From the NCBI RefSeq assembly GCF_006442975.2, contig NZ_CP083954.1:2797501-2861500 (forward strand): DNA of 64,000 nt. The letters run 5' to 3'. The stretch comes from Mesorhizobium sp. B2-1-1 (GTDB lineage Bacteria > Pseudomonadota > Alphaproteobacteria > Rhizobiales > Rhizobiaceae). Below, piece after piece: positions 25,058 through 34,097 of the stretch. Position numbers and translations under genes: made by a program. The notes beneath the pieces were generated by a model. The model worked only from the letters and a program-made list of their open reading frames with translations. It did no database searches and had not been told where the DNA came from. The first letter of the stretch is position 1; each line of letters starts with the position of its first letter.

Positions 25058-25654
25058 ATGCCGAAGACAGAATCCAACTCGATCGAGCTTGGCACCAAAG
25101 CGGCCGATTTCCTGCTGCCCGACGCACAAGGCGTGCTGCACCGGCTCGGCGATTTCGATGCAAAGCCCGCCTTGCTCGTCGCCTTCATCTCCAACCGCTG
25201 CCCTTTCGTCGTGCTGATCCGCGAGCAGCTTGCCGCTTTCGCCAGGGAATATGCGGGCAAGGGGCTGCAAGTGGTGGCCATCAATGCCAACGACCATGAG
25301 GCGCATCCCGAAGAGACGCTGGCCCGCATCGGCGAGGAAGTGGAGAAATTCGGCTATTCCTTCCCCTATCTCAAGGATGCCTTGCAGCAGACGGCGAAAG
25401 CCTATGGCGCGGCCTGTACACCCGACTTCTTCCTGTTCGGCGCCGACCGGCGGCTTGCCTATCATGGCCAGTTCGACGATGCGCGGCCGGGCAATGGCAA
25501 GGCGGTGACGGGTAACGACCTGCGCGCGGCGGTCGACGCGGTGCTGGAGGGCGGCAGGCCCGCCGCCGGCCAGGTGCCGTCGATCGGCTGCAACATCAAA
25601 TGGAGCGCCGGCAATGAGCCGGCGTGGTTCTCGGGCGCTGCGCGCGCTGCTTAG
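25058..25654 (+). CDS. Thioredoxin-like (AhpC/TSA-type redoxin) protein
   Basis: A 198-residue thioredoxin-fold protein. The redox site is SNRCPFV with Cys48, a single-Cys variant rather than CxxC. The cis-Pro region is ACTPDFFLF with a second Cys, and a third Cys lies in PSIGCNIKW near the end, a pattern of cytosolic redoxins annotated as thioredoxin family proteins. No signal peptide. It lies 28 bases upstream of the flavoprotein gene, so it may supply or receive electrons for that enzyme; peroxiredoxin activity is also possible. Confidence 0.82.
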   Translation: MPKTESNSIELGTKAADFLLPDAQGVLHRLGDFDAKPALLVAFISNRCPFVVLIREQLAAFAREYAGKGLQVVAINANDHEAHPEETLARIGEEVEKFGYSFPYLKDALQQTAKAYGAACTPDFFLFGADRRLAYHGQFDDARPGNGKAVTGNDLRAAVDAVLEGGRPAAGQVPSIGCNIKWSAGNEPAWFSGAARAA

Positions 25655-25681
25655 CGCCTCGCACTCCTTCGCAGAGCATCC

Positions 25682-27307
25682 ATGTCCATGCCTCAAAAAT
25701 CCGCGTCCGACAGGCTGCAACTCCAGACCGACGTGCTCGTGCTGGGCGGAGGCCCGTCCGCAGCCTGGGCGGCGGTCGCCGCTGCCGAAAGCGGCGCGCA
25801 GGTGGTGCTGGCCGACAAGGGCTATCTCGGCACCAGCGGCGCCACCGCGCCGTCCAATACGGGTACCTGGTGCGTACCGCCGGGCGACAACAGGCATGCG
25901 GTGGTCGAGCGACGCTGGCAGCGCACCGGCGAGCTTGCGGACCAGCGCTGGATGCTGCGCTGCGTAGACACGGCCTATCGCAACCTGCTCAGGCTTTCCG
26001 AGTGGGGCTATCCGTTCCCGAGCGAGGATGACGGCCGGCTCTACATCGCCAATCTGCGCGGGCCCGACTACATGCGCTTCATGCGCCGCCGTGTGCTTCT
26101 GGCTGGCGTTACCGTGCTCGACCATCATCCGGCGCTGGAACTCCTGTCGGATGGCGATGCCGTCGTAGGCGCGGCCGGTATCGGCCGGCAGGCCGGCCAG
26201 GACTGGCGCGTCGACGCCAACGCAGTGGTGCTGGCGACCGGCGGCTGCGCTTTCCGTGAGCGCATCCTCGGCGGGACTGGACTGACCGGCGACGGCTATC
26301 TGATGGCGGCGGAGGCCGGCGCCAGCCTGTCGGGCATGGAGTTTACCGGCAAATACACGTTGGCGCCCTTTGGATCTTCGCTGAACAAGGGGCTGCCGTT
26401 CCGCTGGGCCTCGTTCCATCGCGAGGATGGATCGCCGATCCTGGGCCCTGCCGGTGAGCCGCTGCGCAACGGCATCGGCGACCGCGAGGACGAGGTGGCG
26501 CGCGCATTGATCGGGGGACCGGTCTATGCGCGCCTCGATCAAGCGGAACCAGCGCTGCAAGGCTGGTTGCGCCAAGGGCAGCCGAACTGCTTCGTGCCTT
26601 ATGACCGCGCCGGTGTCGATCCATTCACCGAGCTGTTCCGCATCACCCTTCGCGCCGAAGGCACGGTGCGCGGCACCGGCGGCATCGACATCGTCTCCGA
26701 CGACTGCGCCACCGGCGTGTCCGGCCTCTATGTCGCAGGCGACGCCGCCAGCCGCGAGATCATGACCGGAGCGGTATCGGGCGGCGGCGCCGTCAACTCC
26801 TCCTGGGCGCTGGCCAGCGGCTGGTGGGCGGGCAAGGGCGCCTCAGCCCATGCAAGGCGTCGCGGCGGCAAGGCATTCCGCGGCACCGCGGAACCGCTCG
26901 GCCAGGCCGGCCTGCGCCCGGCGGCAGCGGCGCGCGCCGACATCGCGGCAGCCGAGGTCATCGAGGCTGTGCGCAACGAGGTGACGCCGCTCGACAAAAA
27001 TTTCTTCCGCAACGGCGAGAGCTTGGAGAAAAGCCGGGGGCGGCTGGAGAGTGTCTGGCGCGACGTGCGCGACCATCTGCGGGGCGAAGGGGTGGACCGG
27101 GTCCGCGCGCGCGAGGCGGCGTCGATCGCCGCCGCGGGGCGCTGGTCGGTGGCGGCCGCGCTGCATCGGACAGAAAGCCGCGGCATGCATCGGCGCACCG
27201 ATCTGCAGGGCAAGAACCCGGCCCTCGCGCATCGGCTGGTCATCACCGGCGTCGACGACTTCCGCATTGCCGGGGCGCCGGAGCGCCTGGCGGAGCTGGC
27301 GTCATGA
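25682..27307 (+). CDS. AprA/fumarate-reductase-like FAD oxidoreductase
   Basis: A 541-residue flavoprotein of the fumarate reductase / succinate dehydrogenase / adenylylsulfate reductase superfamily. The FAD dinucleotide fold is LGGGPSAAWAAVAAAESG (21-38), and GTSGATAPSNTG (50-61) follows where Apr and Sdh proteins bind the flavin. A second FAD block, GVSGLYVAGDAA (about 345-356), is followed by a helical C-terminal domain (about 420-520). It overlaps a two-cluster ferredoxin gene, the subunit layout of AprA with AprB. Length is shorter than true dissimilatory AprA, so I call it AprA-like with unknown substrate. Confidence 0.8.
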   Translation: MSMPQKSASDRLQLQTDVLVLGGGPSAAWAAVAAAESGAQVVLADKGYLGTSGATAPSNTGTWCVPPGDNRHAVVERRWQRTGELADQRWMLRCVDTAYRNLLRLSEWGYPFPSEDDGRLYIANLRGPDYMRFMRRRVLLAGVTVLDHHPALELLSDGDAVVGAAGIGRQAGQDWRVDANAVVLATGGCAFRERILGGTGLTGDGYLMAAEAGASLSGMEFTGKYTLAPFGSSLNKGLPFRWASFHREDGSPILGPAGEPLRNGIGDREDEVARALIGGPVYARLDQAEPALQGWLRQGQPNCFVPYDRAGVDPFTELFRITLRAEGTVRGTGGIDIVSDDCATGVSGLYVAGDAASREIMTGAVSGGGAVNSSWALASGWWAGKGASAHARRRGGKAFRGTAEPLGQAGLRPAAAARADIAAAEVIEAVRNEVTPLDKNFFRNGESLEKSRGRLESVWRDVRDHLRGEGVDRVRAREAASIAAAGRWSVAAALHRTESRGMHRRTDLQGKNPALAHRLVITGVDDFRIAGAPERLAELAS

Positions 27308-27630
27308 TCGAGATCGTCTCGGCCGCGCGCTGCGTCGAATGCGACATCTGCGTCAAGGTGTGCCCGACCAATGTGTTCGACGCTACCAAGGACGGCGCGC
27401 CTGTGATCGCCCGTCAGGACGACTGCCAGACCTGCTTTCTCTGTGAAATCTACTGCCCGACCGACGCGCTTTACGTGGCCGAGTTCGCCGAGGGGCCGAC
27501 CGGCATCACGGAAGCGCAGGTCGAGGCACGTCAACTGTTCGGCGGCTACGCCCGCGCGCTCGGCTGGAAGCGCGGCAAGGCCGGCGGCTCTGAATTCGAC
27601 CCGACGCACCGCATCCGCGTGGCGCAATAG
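27304..27630 (+). CDS. Two-cluster 4Fe-4S ferredoxin, AprB-like subunit
   Basis: A 108-residue ferredoxin. CVECDICVKVCP supplies Cys10, 13, 16 and 20, and CQTCFLCEIYCP supplies Cys41, 44, 47 and 51, so two [4Fe-4S] clusters are expected. The C-terminal 45 residues form an extension (ITEAQVEARQLFGGYARAL), as in AprB-type electron-transfer subunits. Its ATG overlaps the flavoprotein stop, so the two proteins should be made in equal amounts and form a complex in the cytosol. No ferredoxin reductase is encoded next to it. Confidence 0.88.
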   Translation: MIEIVSAARCVECDICVKVCPTNVFDATKDGAPVIARQDDCQTCFLCEIYCPTDALYVAEFAEGPTGITEAQVEARQLFGGYARALGWKRGKAGGSEFDPTHRIRVAQ

Positions 27631-27643
27631 GAAGCGACAGGAC

Positions 27644-28480
27644 ATGGACCGCATCGTCGTCAGCGATATCAAGAAGACCTTTCTGCTCAAGCCGGGGCAG
27701 TTCGTCACCGTCGACGGCGAGGAGACCGACCGCGTCACCGTGCTCGACGGCGTCGATCTTTCGATCCGCAAAGGCGAGTTCATCACTTTGGTCGGCCCGA
27801 GCGGCTCGGGCAAATCTGTGCTGCTCGACATCATCGGCGGGCTGACGCAGGCGAGCGGCGGCGATGTCCAGCTCGACGGCCGGCGCATCACCAGGCCGGA
27901 TCCTAAGACCGGCTATGTCTTCCAACAATATGCGCTGTTTCCCTGGCGCACGGCGCTGGCCAACATCGAATACGCGCTGGAGGTGCGTGGCGTCGCCAAG
28001 GCCGAGCGCACGGTGACGGCGCGCCATTTGTTATCGTTGTTCGGTCTTGCCGGTTTTGAGGACCGTTTCCCCAACCAGCTCTCCGGGGGCATGCAGCAGC
28101 GCGTGGCGATCGCCCGCGCCTTGGCGAGCAACCCGGAAGTGCTTTTGATGGATGAACCCTTCGCCGCACTCGACCAGCAGACGCGCGAGCTCCTGCAGGG
28201 CGAGTTGCTGCGGATCTGGGGCAAGATCAAGACAACAGTGATCTTCGTTACCCATTCGATCGACGAGGCAATCTTCCTCGCTGACCGCGTGGTGGTGATG
28301 ACGGCGCGGCCGGGCGCGGTGAAGGAGATCATAGACATCGACCTGCCACGGCCGCGCGACGGGGACATCCGCGCCAGCGCCGGATTCAACGGATATCGCG
28401 GCCGCGTCTGGGACGCGCTGCGCGATGAGGTCAACAAGGCGCAAAAGGACTGGACGCTGTCGCCAGCCTTCAGTCATTGA
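27644..28480 (+). CDS. Nitrate/sulfonate/taurine-type ABC ATPase
   Basis: A 278-residue ATPase. Walker A is GPSGSGKS (about 50-57), the Q loop is VFQQYALFPWRTALAN, the signature is LSGGMQQRVAIARA, Walker B is VLLMDEPFAALDQ and the switch is FVTHSIDEA. The SsuB/TauB-like ending VMTARPGAVKEIIDIDLPRP is typical. An insert in the N-terminal lobe (KPGQFVTVDGEETDR) is slightly longer than usual. It begins 13 bases after the ferredoxin gene, in the same operon. Confidence 0.9.
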   Translation: MDRIVVSDIKKTFLLKPGQFVTVDGEETDRVTVLDGVDLSIRKGEFITLVGPSGSGKSVLLDIIGGLTQASGGDVQLDGRRITRPDPKTGYVFQQYALFPWRTALANIEYALEVRGVAKAERTVTARHLLSLFGLAGFEDRFPNQLSGGMQQRVAIARALASNPEVLLMDEPFAALDQQTRELLQGELLRIWGKIKTTVIFVTHSIDEAIFLADRVVVMTARPGAVKEIIDIDLPRPRDGDIRASAGFNGYRGRVWDALRDEVNKAQKDWTLSPAFSH

Positions 28481-28492
28481 GGAGGTAGAGCC

Positions 28493-29392
28493 ATGGCTTA
28501 TCTTACCGAAAAGTTCGGCCCTGCCGGCGCTCTTCATCTGTTTGCCGGCGCCGGCGAGACGGCGGCCGCCGCAAGAGTCCCGGCCATCACCGCCCACAGT
28601 GCCAAGGTCCGGCGCAAAGGGACGAGCCACGGGACTTTCCTTTACGGCTTGCCGCTGCTCGGCCTGTTCTTTCTCGTGTGGGAAATCGCGCCACGGCTCG
28701 GCTGGTTGAACCGCATCTTCTTTCCGCCGCTGAGCGAGGTGCTGGTCGCTTGGTGGAACCTGCTCGCCTCGGGCGTTCTGGTCGAACATATCGGCATCAG
28801 CCTGCAGCGCGCTGTGATCGGCTTCGCTCTCGGCGTGGTGGTGGCCATTCCGCTCGGCCTGCTGATGGGGCGCTACTCGCTGTTCGAGAAGGTCTCTGAC
28901 CTGCTTGTGCAGACGCTGCGCAACACCTCGCAATTCGCGCTGCTTCCGGTGTTCATCCTTTTGCTCGGCATCGGCGAGGAATCGAAGGTGGCGATCACCT
29001 TCTACTCCTCGGTCTTCTTTCTGCTGGTCAACACGATCAGCGGCGTCAAGTCGGTCGATCCGCTGCTGATCAAGGCGGCGCGCTCGATGGGTACGTCCGA
29101 CTTCGACCTGTTCCGGAAGGTTATCCTGCCGGCCAGCATCCCCTCTGTTGTCGCCGGCGCAAGGCTGGCGGTGAAGTCGTCGCTGTTCGCGGTGATCGGC
29201 GCCGAGATGCTGGCGGCCAAATCCGGCCTCGGTTTCCTTATTCAGAACTCGCAGTTGATGATGGAAACGGCGGACATGTATGCCGGCATCCTGACGCTGA
29301 CCGTCATCGGGCTCACCGTCAACTATTTGCTCGTCTGGTTCGAGCGCTGGGCGACCGCCTGGAAAGGCCAGTCCGAGTCCTCGCTCATCTGA
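28493..29392 (+). CDS. Nitrate/sulfonate/taurine-type ABC permease
   Basis: A 299-residue permease of the SsuC/TauC type. After an unusual polar Ala-rich N-terminal extension of about 40 residues come six helices (first GLPLLGLFFLVWEIAPRLG) and the EAA loop LLIKAARSMGTSDFDLFRKV. GAGGAGGTAGAGCC precedes the ATG. It forms the channel for the preceding ATPase and the following binding protein. The extension before the first helix is longer than usual and could mean the true start is further in. Confidence 0.88.
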   Translation: MAYLTEKFGPAGALHLFAGAGETAAAARVPAITAHSAKVRRKGTSHGTFLYGLPLLGLFFLVWEIAPRLGWLNRIFFPPLSEVLVAWWNLLASGVLVEHIGISLQRAVIGFALGVVVAIPLGLLMGRYSLFEKVSDLLVQTLRNTSQFALLPVFILLLGIGEESKVAITFYSSVFFLLVNTISGVKSVDPLLIKAARSMGTSDFDLFRKVILPASIPSVVAGARLAVKSSLFAVIGAEMLAAKSGLGFLIQNSQLMMETADMYAGILTLTVIGLTVNYLLVWFERWATAWKGQSESSLI

Positions 29393-29428
29393 GCCGTTCA
29401 CTCATTCCAATCAGCAAGGATGTTCCTC

Positions 29429-30448
29429 ATGTCCAACATTGCATTCGACGGATTTCGCCGGCTGTTCCTGAAGGGCGCCATTGCCGTCGTCATCGGCCTT
29501 GGCGGCATGCCCGCCTTCGCGCAGGACAAGCCCGAATTCATCCGCATCGGCAGCACCGCGCCGGGGCACCTCAAATTCGTCCTCGCACAGAAGGACGGCT
29601 GGTGGGAAAAGGAGTTCGCCAAGGACGGCATCAAGGTCGAACTTGTCACCTTCAATGGCGGCTCCGAGGCGACGACGGCGCTTGCGACAGGCGCCATCGA
29701 ATTCACCTATACCGGCAACAATCCCGCGTTGCGCGTCGCCGCCTCCGGCGCCGATGTCAAGCTGATTGGCCTGTCGAGCTATGTGCGGTCGGGCGGCTCG
29801 TATATCGTGGTCAAATCCGACTCTCCACTGAAGACGCTGCAGGACCTCAAAGGCAAGAAGGTCGCCTATCTCACCGGTACGGTGCGGCACTCGAATTTCA
29901 GCAAGGCGCTGAACAGCGTCGGCCTGACGACCGGTGATGTCGAGGGATTGAACCTGCCTTTCGAGGCATCCGGCCCGGCACTGCTGCGCGGCGACATCGA
30001 CGCCCTCGTCGAAACGGATTCGACCGCGGCCAAGCTGGTCGACACCGGCGAGGCACGGGTGCTCTTCGACACCAGCACCCATCCGGAATGGAACGTGCCG
30101 AACGTTATTTCGGTCAACGGTGCCTTCGCGGCGAAATATCCCGACCTGGTCAAGCGGCTGCTGAAGGTCGACATCGAGATTTCGCGCTGGGCCGATGCCC
30201 ATCCCGACGAGACGATCAAGACATTCGTCGAGGCGACCAAGTCGTCGGAGAAATCGGTGCGCAAGACCTATGCCGACGGCGTCTTTCACCAGGATCCGAG
30301 GCTGCCCGACGATGCGATCGAGGCGCTCAAGGGCGAAGAGAAATTCATGGCCGGTGCCGGGCTTTTGAAGGGCTCGATCGACTACGGCAAATGGATCGAC
30401 AAGAGCTTTGTCGACGCGGCCGGCGCGGAAGTCGCGGCCGTCCAGTAG
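29429..30448 (+). CDS. Sulfonate-type ABC substrate-binding protein
   Basis: A 339-residue SsuA/NMT1-like periplasmic protein. A signal peptide (LKGAIAVVIGLGGMPAFAQ) ends near residue 32. FIRIGSTAPGHLKFVLAQKD is the characteristic first strand, and AIEFTYTGNNPALRVAASG (about 88-106) lines the cleft. I choose ATG 29429 over 29420 because AAGGA at 29415-29420 is properly spaced for it. Members bind alkanesulfonates, taurine, aryl sulfate esters or other small anions. With an AprA/B-like redox pair in the operon, an organosulfur ligand is the best inference. Confidence 0.85.
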   Translation: MSNIAFDGFRRLFLKGAIAVVIGLGGMPAFAQDKPEFIRIGSTAPGHLKFVLAQKDGWWEKEFAKDGIKVELVTFNGGSEATTALATGAIEFTYTGNNPALRVAASGADVKLIGLSSYVRSGGSYIVVKSDSPLKTLQDLKGKKVAYLTGTVRHSNFSKALNSVGLTTGDVEGLNLPFEASGPALLRGDIDALVETDSTAAKLVDTGEARVLFDTSTHPEWNVPNVISVNGAFAAKYPDLVKRLLKVDIEISRWADAHPDETIKTFVEATKSSEKSVRKTYADGVFHQDPRLPDDAIEALKGEEKFMAGAGLLKGSIDYGKWIDKSFVDAAGAEVAAVQ

Positions 30449-30499
30449 CGGGCGTGCTGAACGGGCAGGGGTTCCGGCGCCGCTCCATTTCAGAGAGTG

Positions 30500-31528
30500 T
30501 CAGATCTCTGGGATGTTCTCCTTGAAGATCACCTGGAGCCTCGGCTGGTGCAATTCGTAAGGCAGTCTCCGGACCGCATGGGTCAAGGTGTTGAGCGCTT
30601 CGCGCGCTTCGACGCGCGGGTTCTGGTCGATGACCGCGTCGAGCGTGCCGTCGAGCAGAAGCTCCTTGGTGCCTTCGGTTACCTCATGGCCGAGGAAAAC
30701 CATCGAGATCGCACGGCCGCGCTCCTTGAGCGCGCGGGCAATGCCGGTGTTGCCCGCGCCGACATTGTAGATCGCGGCCAGGTCGGGGTGCCGCTCCAGA
30801 AGGGCTGATGCCTCCGAATAGGCCTTTTCGCGGTCGTCAAGCATCTCGCGCATTTCGACGATCTCCAGATTGGGCGATTCCTCGGCCAATATGTGCCGGA
30901 ATCCCATCTCGCGTTCCTCATGGCCGCGATAGGAGAGCGAGCCGGCGAACAGCGCCACCTTGCCAGGACGTTCCGAGCCCATGAAACGGTTGAGCAGGTA
31001 GCCGGCCAGCCGCCCGGCGGCGCGGTTGTCGATGCCGATATACGCGACCCTTGGCACATGCAGGATGTCGGAGGCGATTGTCACCACCTTGACGTCGTTG
31101 GCCGACAGCGAGCGGATGGCCTCGCGCACCGTTGGATGGTCGAGCGCGATGACCCCAACGCCCTGCGTCTGGCCGCGCAGATCCTGCAAAAGGCGTGCGA
31201 GCCGGTCGGGATTGAAACCCTCAATGGTGGTGATATGGACATCGAGATCCGGCCGCGCCAAGGCTTGGGCTTCGATGTGGCGATGCAGCATCTTGATGAA
31301 GGAATTGGTGCCGGCCGGCAGCGCGAAGTCGAGCCGGATGACATCGCCGGACAAGGGCTTGAGAGGTGCCCCGTTCGCGCCTTCGGCGATGTAGCCAAGA
31401 CGCTGCGCCATTTCGAGCACGATTTCGCGCGTGCGCGCCCGCACCCCCGGACGGTTGTTGAGAACACGGTCGACGGTGGCGGCGGAAACGCCGGCTTCCC
31501 GGGCTATGTCAGTCAGGGTGGAACGCAC
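30500..31528 (-). CDS. LacI-family transcriptional regulator
   Basis: A 342-residue repressor. Residues 3-50 are the LacI helix-turn-helix (TLTDIAREAGVSAATVDRVL, then the hinge helix around GYIAEGANG). The rest is a periplasmic-binding-protein-like sensor (IRLDFALPAGTNSFIKMLH at its start). The ATVDRVLN variant marks the subgroup that often controls inositol- or ribose-type transport genes. The start is a GTG at 31528 with GAGGAG upstream. It is divergent from the moc-like operon across a 459-base region with inverted repeats, so it is the likely repressor of that operon. Confidence 0.87.
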   Translation of the reverse strand: MRSTLTDIAREAGVSAATVDRVLNNRPGVRARTREIVLEMAQRLGYIAEGANGAPLKPLSGDVIRLDFALPAGTNSFIKMLHRHIEAQALARPDLDVHITTIEGFNPDRLARLLQDLRGQTQGVGVIALDHPTVREAIRSLSANDVKVVTIASDILHVPRVAYIGIDNRAAGRLAGYLLNRFMGSERPGKVALFAGSLSYRGHEEREMGFRHILAEESPNLEIVEMREMLDDREKAYSEASALLERHPDLAAIYNVGAGNTGIARALKERGRAISMVFLGHEVTEGTKELLLDGTLDAVIDQNPRVEAREALNTLTHAVRRLPYELHQPRLQVIFKENIPEI

Positions 31529-31612
31529 CGTCTTTCATCTCCTCAATGCATCAGGATCACGCAATGCCGACCGCCGGCCGGGTGGCGACTGCTCTTCGCC
31601 ATCCGCGATTCT

Positions 31613-31836
31613 GATGGGAAATGATGTATCCGGCCTTGGCCGATGCGCAAGCCGCCGGGCTAAATCAGATCGCCCGGCAGGATCGCATCGCCGTGGGAAG
31701 ATAGATTTCCCATCAAATCGAGGCATCAGGAGCGGTGTATGGATTCCGGTATGACGCATTCCTTCGCCTTTCTGCTAGATTGTGAGGTGTTTTGATTATT
31801 CATGATGTTGACAGCCTTCCGTGACTGCCGTCAATA
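31613..31836 (+). promoter_or_regulatory. Divergent control region with inverted repeats and promoter
   Basis: GATGGGAAAT (31613-31622) and its reverse complement ATTTCCCATC (31705-31714) lie about 80 bases apart, a possible pair of LacI-type operators able to loop. Further on, TTGACA (31808-31813) and TCAATA (31831-31836), with a 17-base spacer, form a sigma-70-like promoter for the rightward operon. Which site the LacI protein binds is not proven. The remaining bases from 31529 to 31987 contain no gene. Confidence 0.4.
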
Positions 31837-31987
31837 TCCCTCATGGGCTCGTGGAGGAAACATTGGCCCCGAGGGAGGGAATTCCAATGCCTGATCCGAT
31901 CCGCATGCCGCGGCTCCGGTTGCCAGCATCTGGAGGCGCGTTGGCGAGATGACGACGGCCGCGAAGACAGAATTCTGGGAGGAAGAC

Positions 31988-33085
31988 ATGGCAGGCAAAG
32001 GCTTCGAGCCGGACGTGAAGGTTCGCACCAGCGAATTCAAGATCGGCTGCGTCGGCGCCGGCATGATCATGGCTGAATGCCATCTCGCGGCCTATAAGGA
32101 AGCAGGCTTTCCTGTCGTGGCGATCGCTTCGCGTACAAGGGCGAATGCGCAGAAGGTCGCCATGCGCTGGGGCATTCCGACCGTCCACGACACGCCGGAA
32201 CGACTGATCGAGGATCCGCAAGTCGAGATCATCGACCTGGCTTTCCCGCCGGACCAGCAGCCGGCGCTGATCCGCCACGCGCTGAAGCAGAAGCACATCA
32301 AGGCGATCCTGGCGCAGAAGCCGCTGGCGCTGTCGGTCGAGGAAGCGGTGAAGCTGCGCGACGAGGCGGCGAAGGCGGGCAAGATCCTCTCGGTCAACCA
32401 GAACATGCGCTACGACCAGTCGATGCGCGTGCTGAAGCAGATCATCGACAGCGGCGCGCTCGGCGACGTCGTCTTCGCGCAGATCGACATGCATGCGATC
32501 CCGCACTGGCAAGGCTTCCTCGAGGAGTACGACCGGCTGACGCTTGCCAACATGAGCGTGCATCATCTCGACGTGCTGCGTTTCCTGTTCGGCGATCCCG
32601 ATGAGATCACCACGCTGACGCGCAAGGATCCGCGCACGACTTTCGAACACACCGACGGCATCACCGTCTCGACGCTGCGCTTCCCGTCCGGCGTGCTCGC
32701 CGTGTCGCTGGAGGATGTCTGGTCCGGTCCGCGGCAAGAAGGCTACAAGGACGACCAGCACATCAACTGGCGCGTCGACGGCACCAAGGGCGTCGCCAAG
32801 GGCACGATCGGCTGGCCGACCGGTGCGGCCTCGACGCTCACCTATGCCTCGGCCGAGACAACGGATGGCGAGTGGGTCAGCCCAAGCTGGGACACGATGT
32901 GGTTCCCGCATGCTTTCATCGGCGTGATGGAACAACTCCAGCACGCCGTGAAGACAGGCACGCCACCGGCGCTTTCCGTCGCCGACAACGTCAAGACCAT
33001 GGCGCTGGTAGAGGCGGGCTATCGCTCGATCGCTTCGGGCCGCACGGTCAAGCTTTCCGAAATCTCGACAAACCCGATCAATTGA
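31988..33085 (+). CDS. Gfo/Idh/MocA-family oxidoreductase, MocA-like
   Basis: A 365-residue NAD(P)-dependent dehydrogenase. The Rossmann motif is GCVGAGMIMAECHLAAYKEA (about 20-39), and AILAQKPLALSVEEAVKL carries the QKP variant of the EKP motif that positions the catalytic Lys. The C-terminal beta-sheet domain follows (NMSVHHLDVLRFLFGDPDEI). GGGAGGAAGAC before the ATG at 31988 makes this start better than 31949. The family oxidises sugars and inositols; MocA of rhizobia is needed for rhizopine (3-O-methyl-scyllo-inosamine) breakdown. It is the first gene of the operon that also has MocC-, MocB-, MocD- and MocE-like genes. Confidence 0.85.
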   Translation: MAGKGFEPDVKVRTSEFKIGCVGAGMIMAECHLAAYKEAGFPVVAIASRTRANAQKVAMRWGIPTVHDTPERLIEDPQVEIIDLAFPPDQQPALIRHALKQKHIKAILAQKPLALSVEEAVKLRDEAAKAGKILSVNQNMRYDQSMRVLKQIIDSGALGDVVFAQIDMHAIPHWQGFLEEYDRLTLANMSVHHLDVLRFLFGDPDEITTLTRKDPRTTFEHTDGITVSTLRFPSGVLAVSLEDVWSGPRQEGYKDDQHINWRVDGTKGVAKGTIGWPTGAASTLTYASAETTDGEWVSPSWDTMWFPHAFIGVMEQLQHAVKTGTPPALSVADNVKTMALVEAGYRSIASGRTVKLSEISTNPIN

Positions 33086-33127
33086 AATCACTGGTAACTG
33101 AATCGCTTACAGGGAGGAATTCACACC

Positions 33128-34042
33128 ATGATGCAGGCAGGTATTTTCACGGGCTATTTCCCGTACGGCCTCGAAGAGACGGCGAAGAAGATCCGCGGGC
33201 TCGGTTTCAACACGGTGCAGCTCGACCTGCATTTCAGGGATATCGACCTGTCCGCCGGGCAGATCACCAAGGACAAGGCCAAGACCGTGCGCGATGTCTT
33301 CCGCGACCACAACCTGCCGGTCTGCTGCGTGTCGGGCTACACCAACATCATCCATCCCGACAAGGCAGAGCGCGACAAGCGCGTCGGCTACCTCAAGGAG
33401 ATCATCCGCAACGCCCGCCATTTCGGCTCGCCCTACGTGATCTCGGAAACCGGCACCTACAACACCGAATCCGACTGGGTGCACCACCCCAAGAACAAGA
33501 CCGAGGAGGGGTTCGAGGAATGCCGCAAGGTGATATCAGATCTTGCCCAGACGGCCTATGACCATGGCGCGGTCTTCCTGCTCGAAACCTATGTCAACAA
33601 CGTCGTCGGCTCGGTCGAGGAGACGGTCAAGATGTTCGCGCAGGTCGATCACCCGGGCCTTGGCCTGCTGATGGACCCGACCAACTATTTCGAGACGCAC
33701 AACATCGACCGGATGGACCAGATCCTGAACCAGGTGTTCGACACGTTGACGGACAAGATCAGGATAGCGCATGCCAAGGACGTCAAGCGCTCGGGCAGCG
33801 ACAAGTCGGAAAAGCACGCCGACATCGGCGATGAGGATGCCATGGAAAGCCACACCTTCCGCGGCGTCGGCGAGATCGAACTGCCGGCGCCCGGCCTCGG
33901 CTCGCTCAACTACGACCTTTATCTTCAGCGGCTTGCCGAGAAGCACCCGAACATTCCGGTCATCATCGAGCACCTGTCGGAAGACGACGTGCCGCGCGCC
34001 AAGACATTCCTCGACGGGAAGTTCCGCGCCAACGGCCTGTGA
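33128..34042 (+). CDS. Xylose isomerase-like sugar isomerase/epimerase, MocC-like
   Basis: A 304-residue TIM-barrel protein of the AP-endonuclease-2/xylose-isomerase-like group. FTGYFPYGLEETAKKIRGLG leads strand one, and YVISETGTYN (about 101-110) and FLLETYVNN (about 142-150) carry the metal-binding Glu residues. MDPTNYFE and HAKDVKRSG supply further ligands, and a final Glu lies in VIIEHLSEDD. These enzymes isomerise or dehydrate sugars and inositol derivatives; MocC of the rhizopine pathway belongs to this fold. A clear ribosome site (GGGAGGAAT) precedes 33128. Confidence 0.83.
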   Translation: MMQAGIFTGYFPYGLEETAKKIRGLGFNTVQLDLHFRDIDLSAGQITKDKAKTVRDVFRDHNLPVCCVSGYTNIIHPDKAERDKRVGYLKEIIRNARHFGSPYVISETGTYNTESDWVHHPKNKTEEGFEECRKVISDLAQTAYDHGAVFLLETYVNNVVGSVEETVKMFAQVDHPGLGLLMDPTNYFETHNIDRMDQILNQVFDTLTDKIRIAHAKDVKRSGSDKSEKHADIGDEDAMESHTFRGVGEIELPAPGLGSLNYDLYLQRLAEKHPNIPVIIEHLSEDDVPRAKTFLDGKFRANGL

Positions 34043-34097
34043 CGGCCGGCCGCGCCGCCTGTGCATGGCGGCACGGCTCCAAACAAGGAGGAAAGCA

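Noticed and set aside
28031..29401. 456-codon open frame on the reverse strand
   Set aside because: It lies entirely antisense to the ABC ATPase and permease genes, is rich in Arg, Gln, His and Asp, and has no family motifs: a GC-codon shadow.
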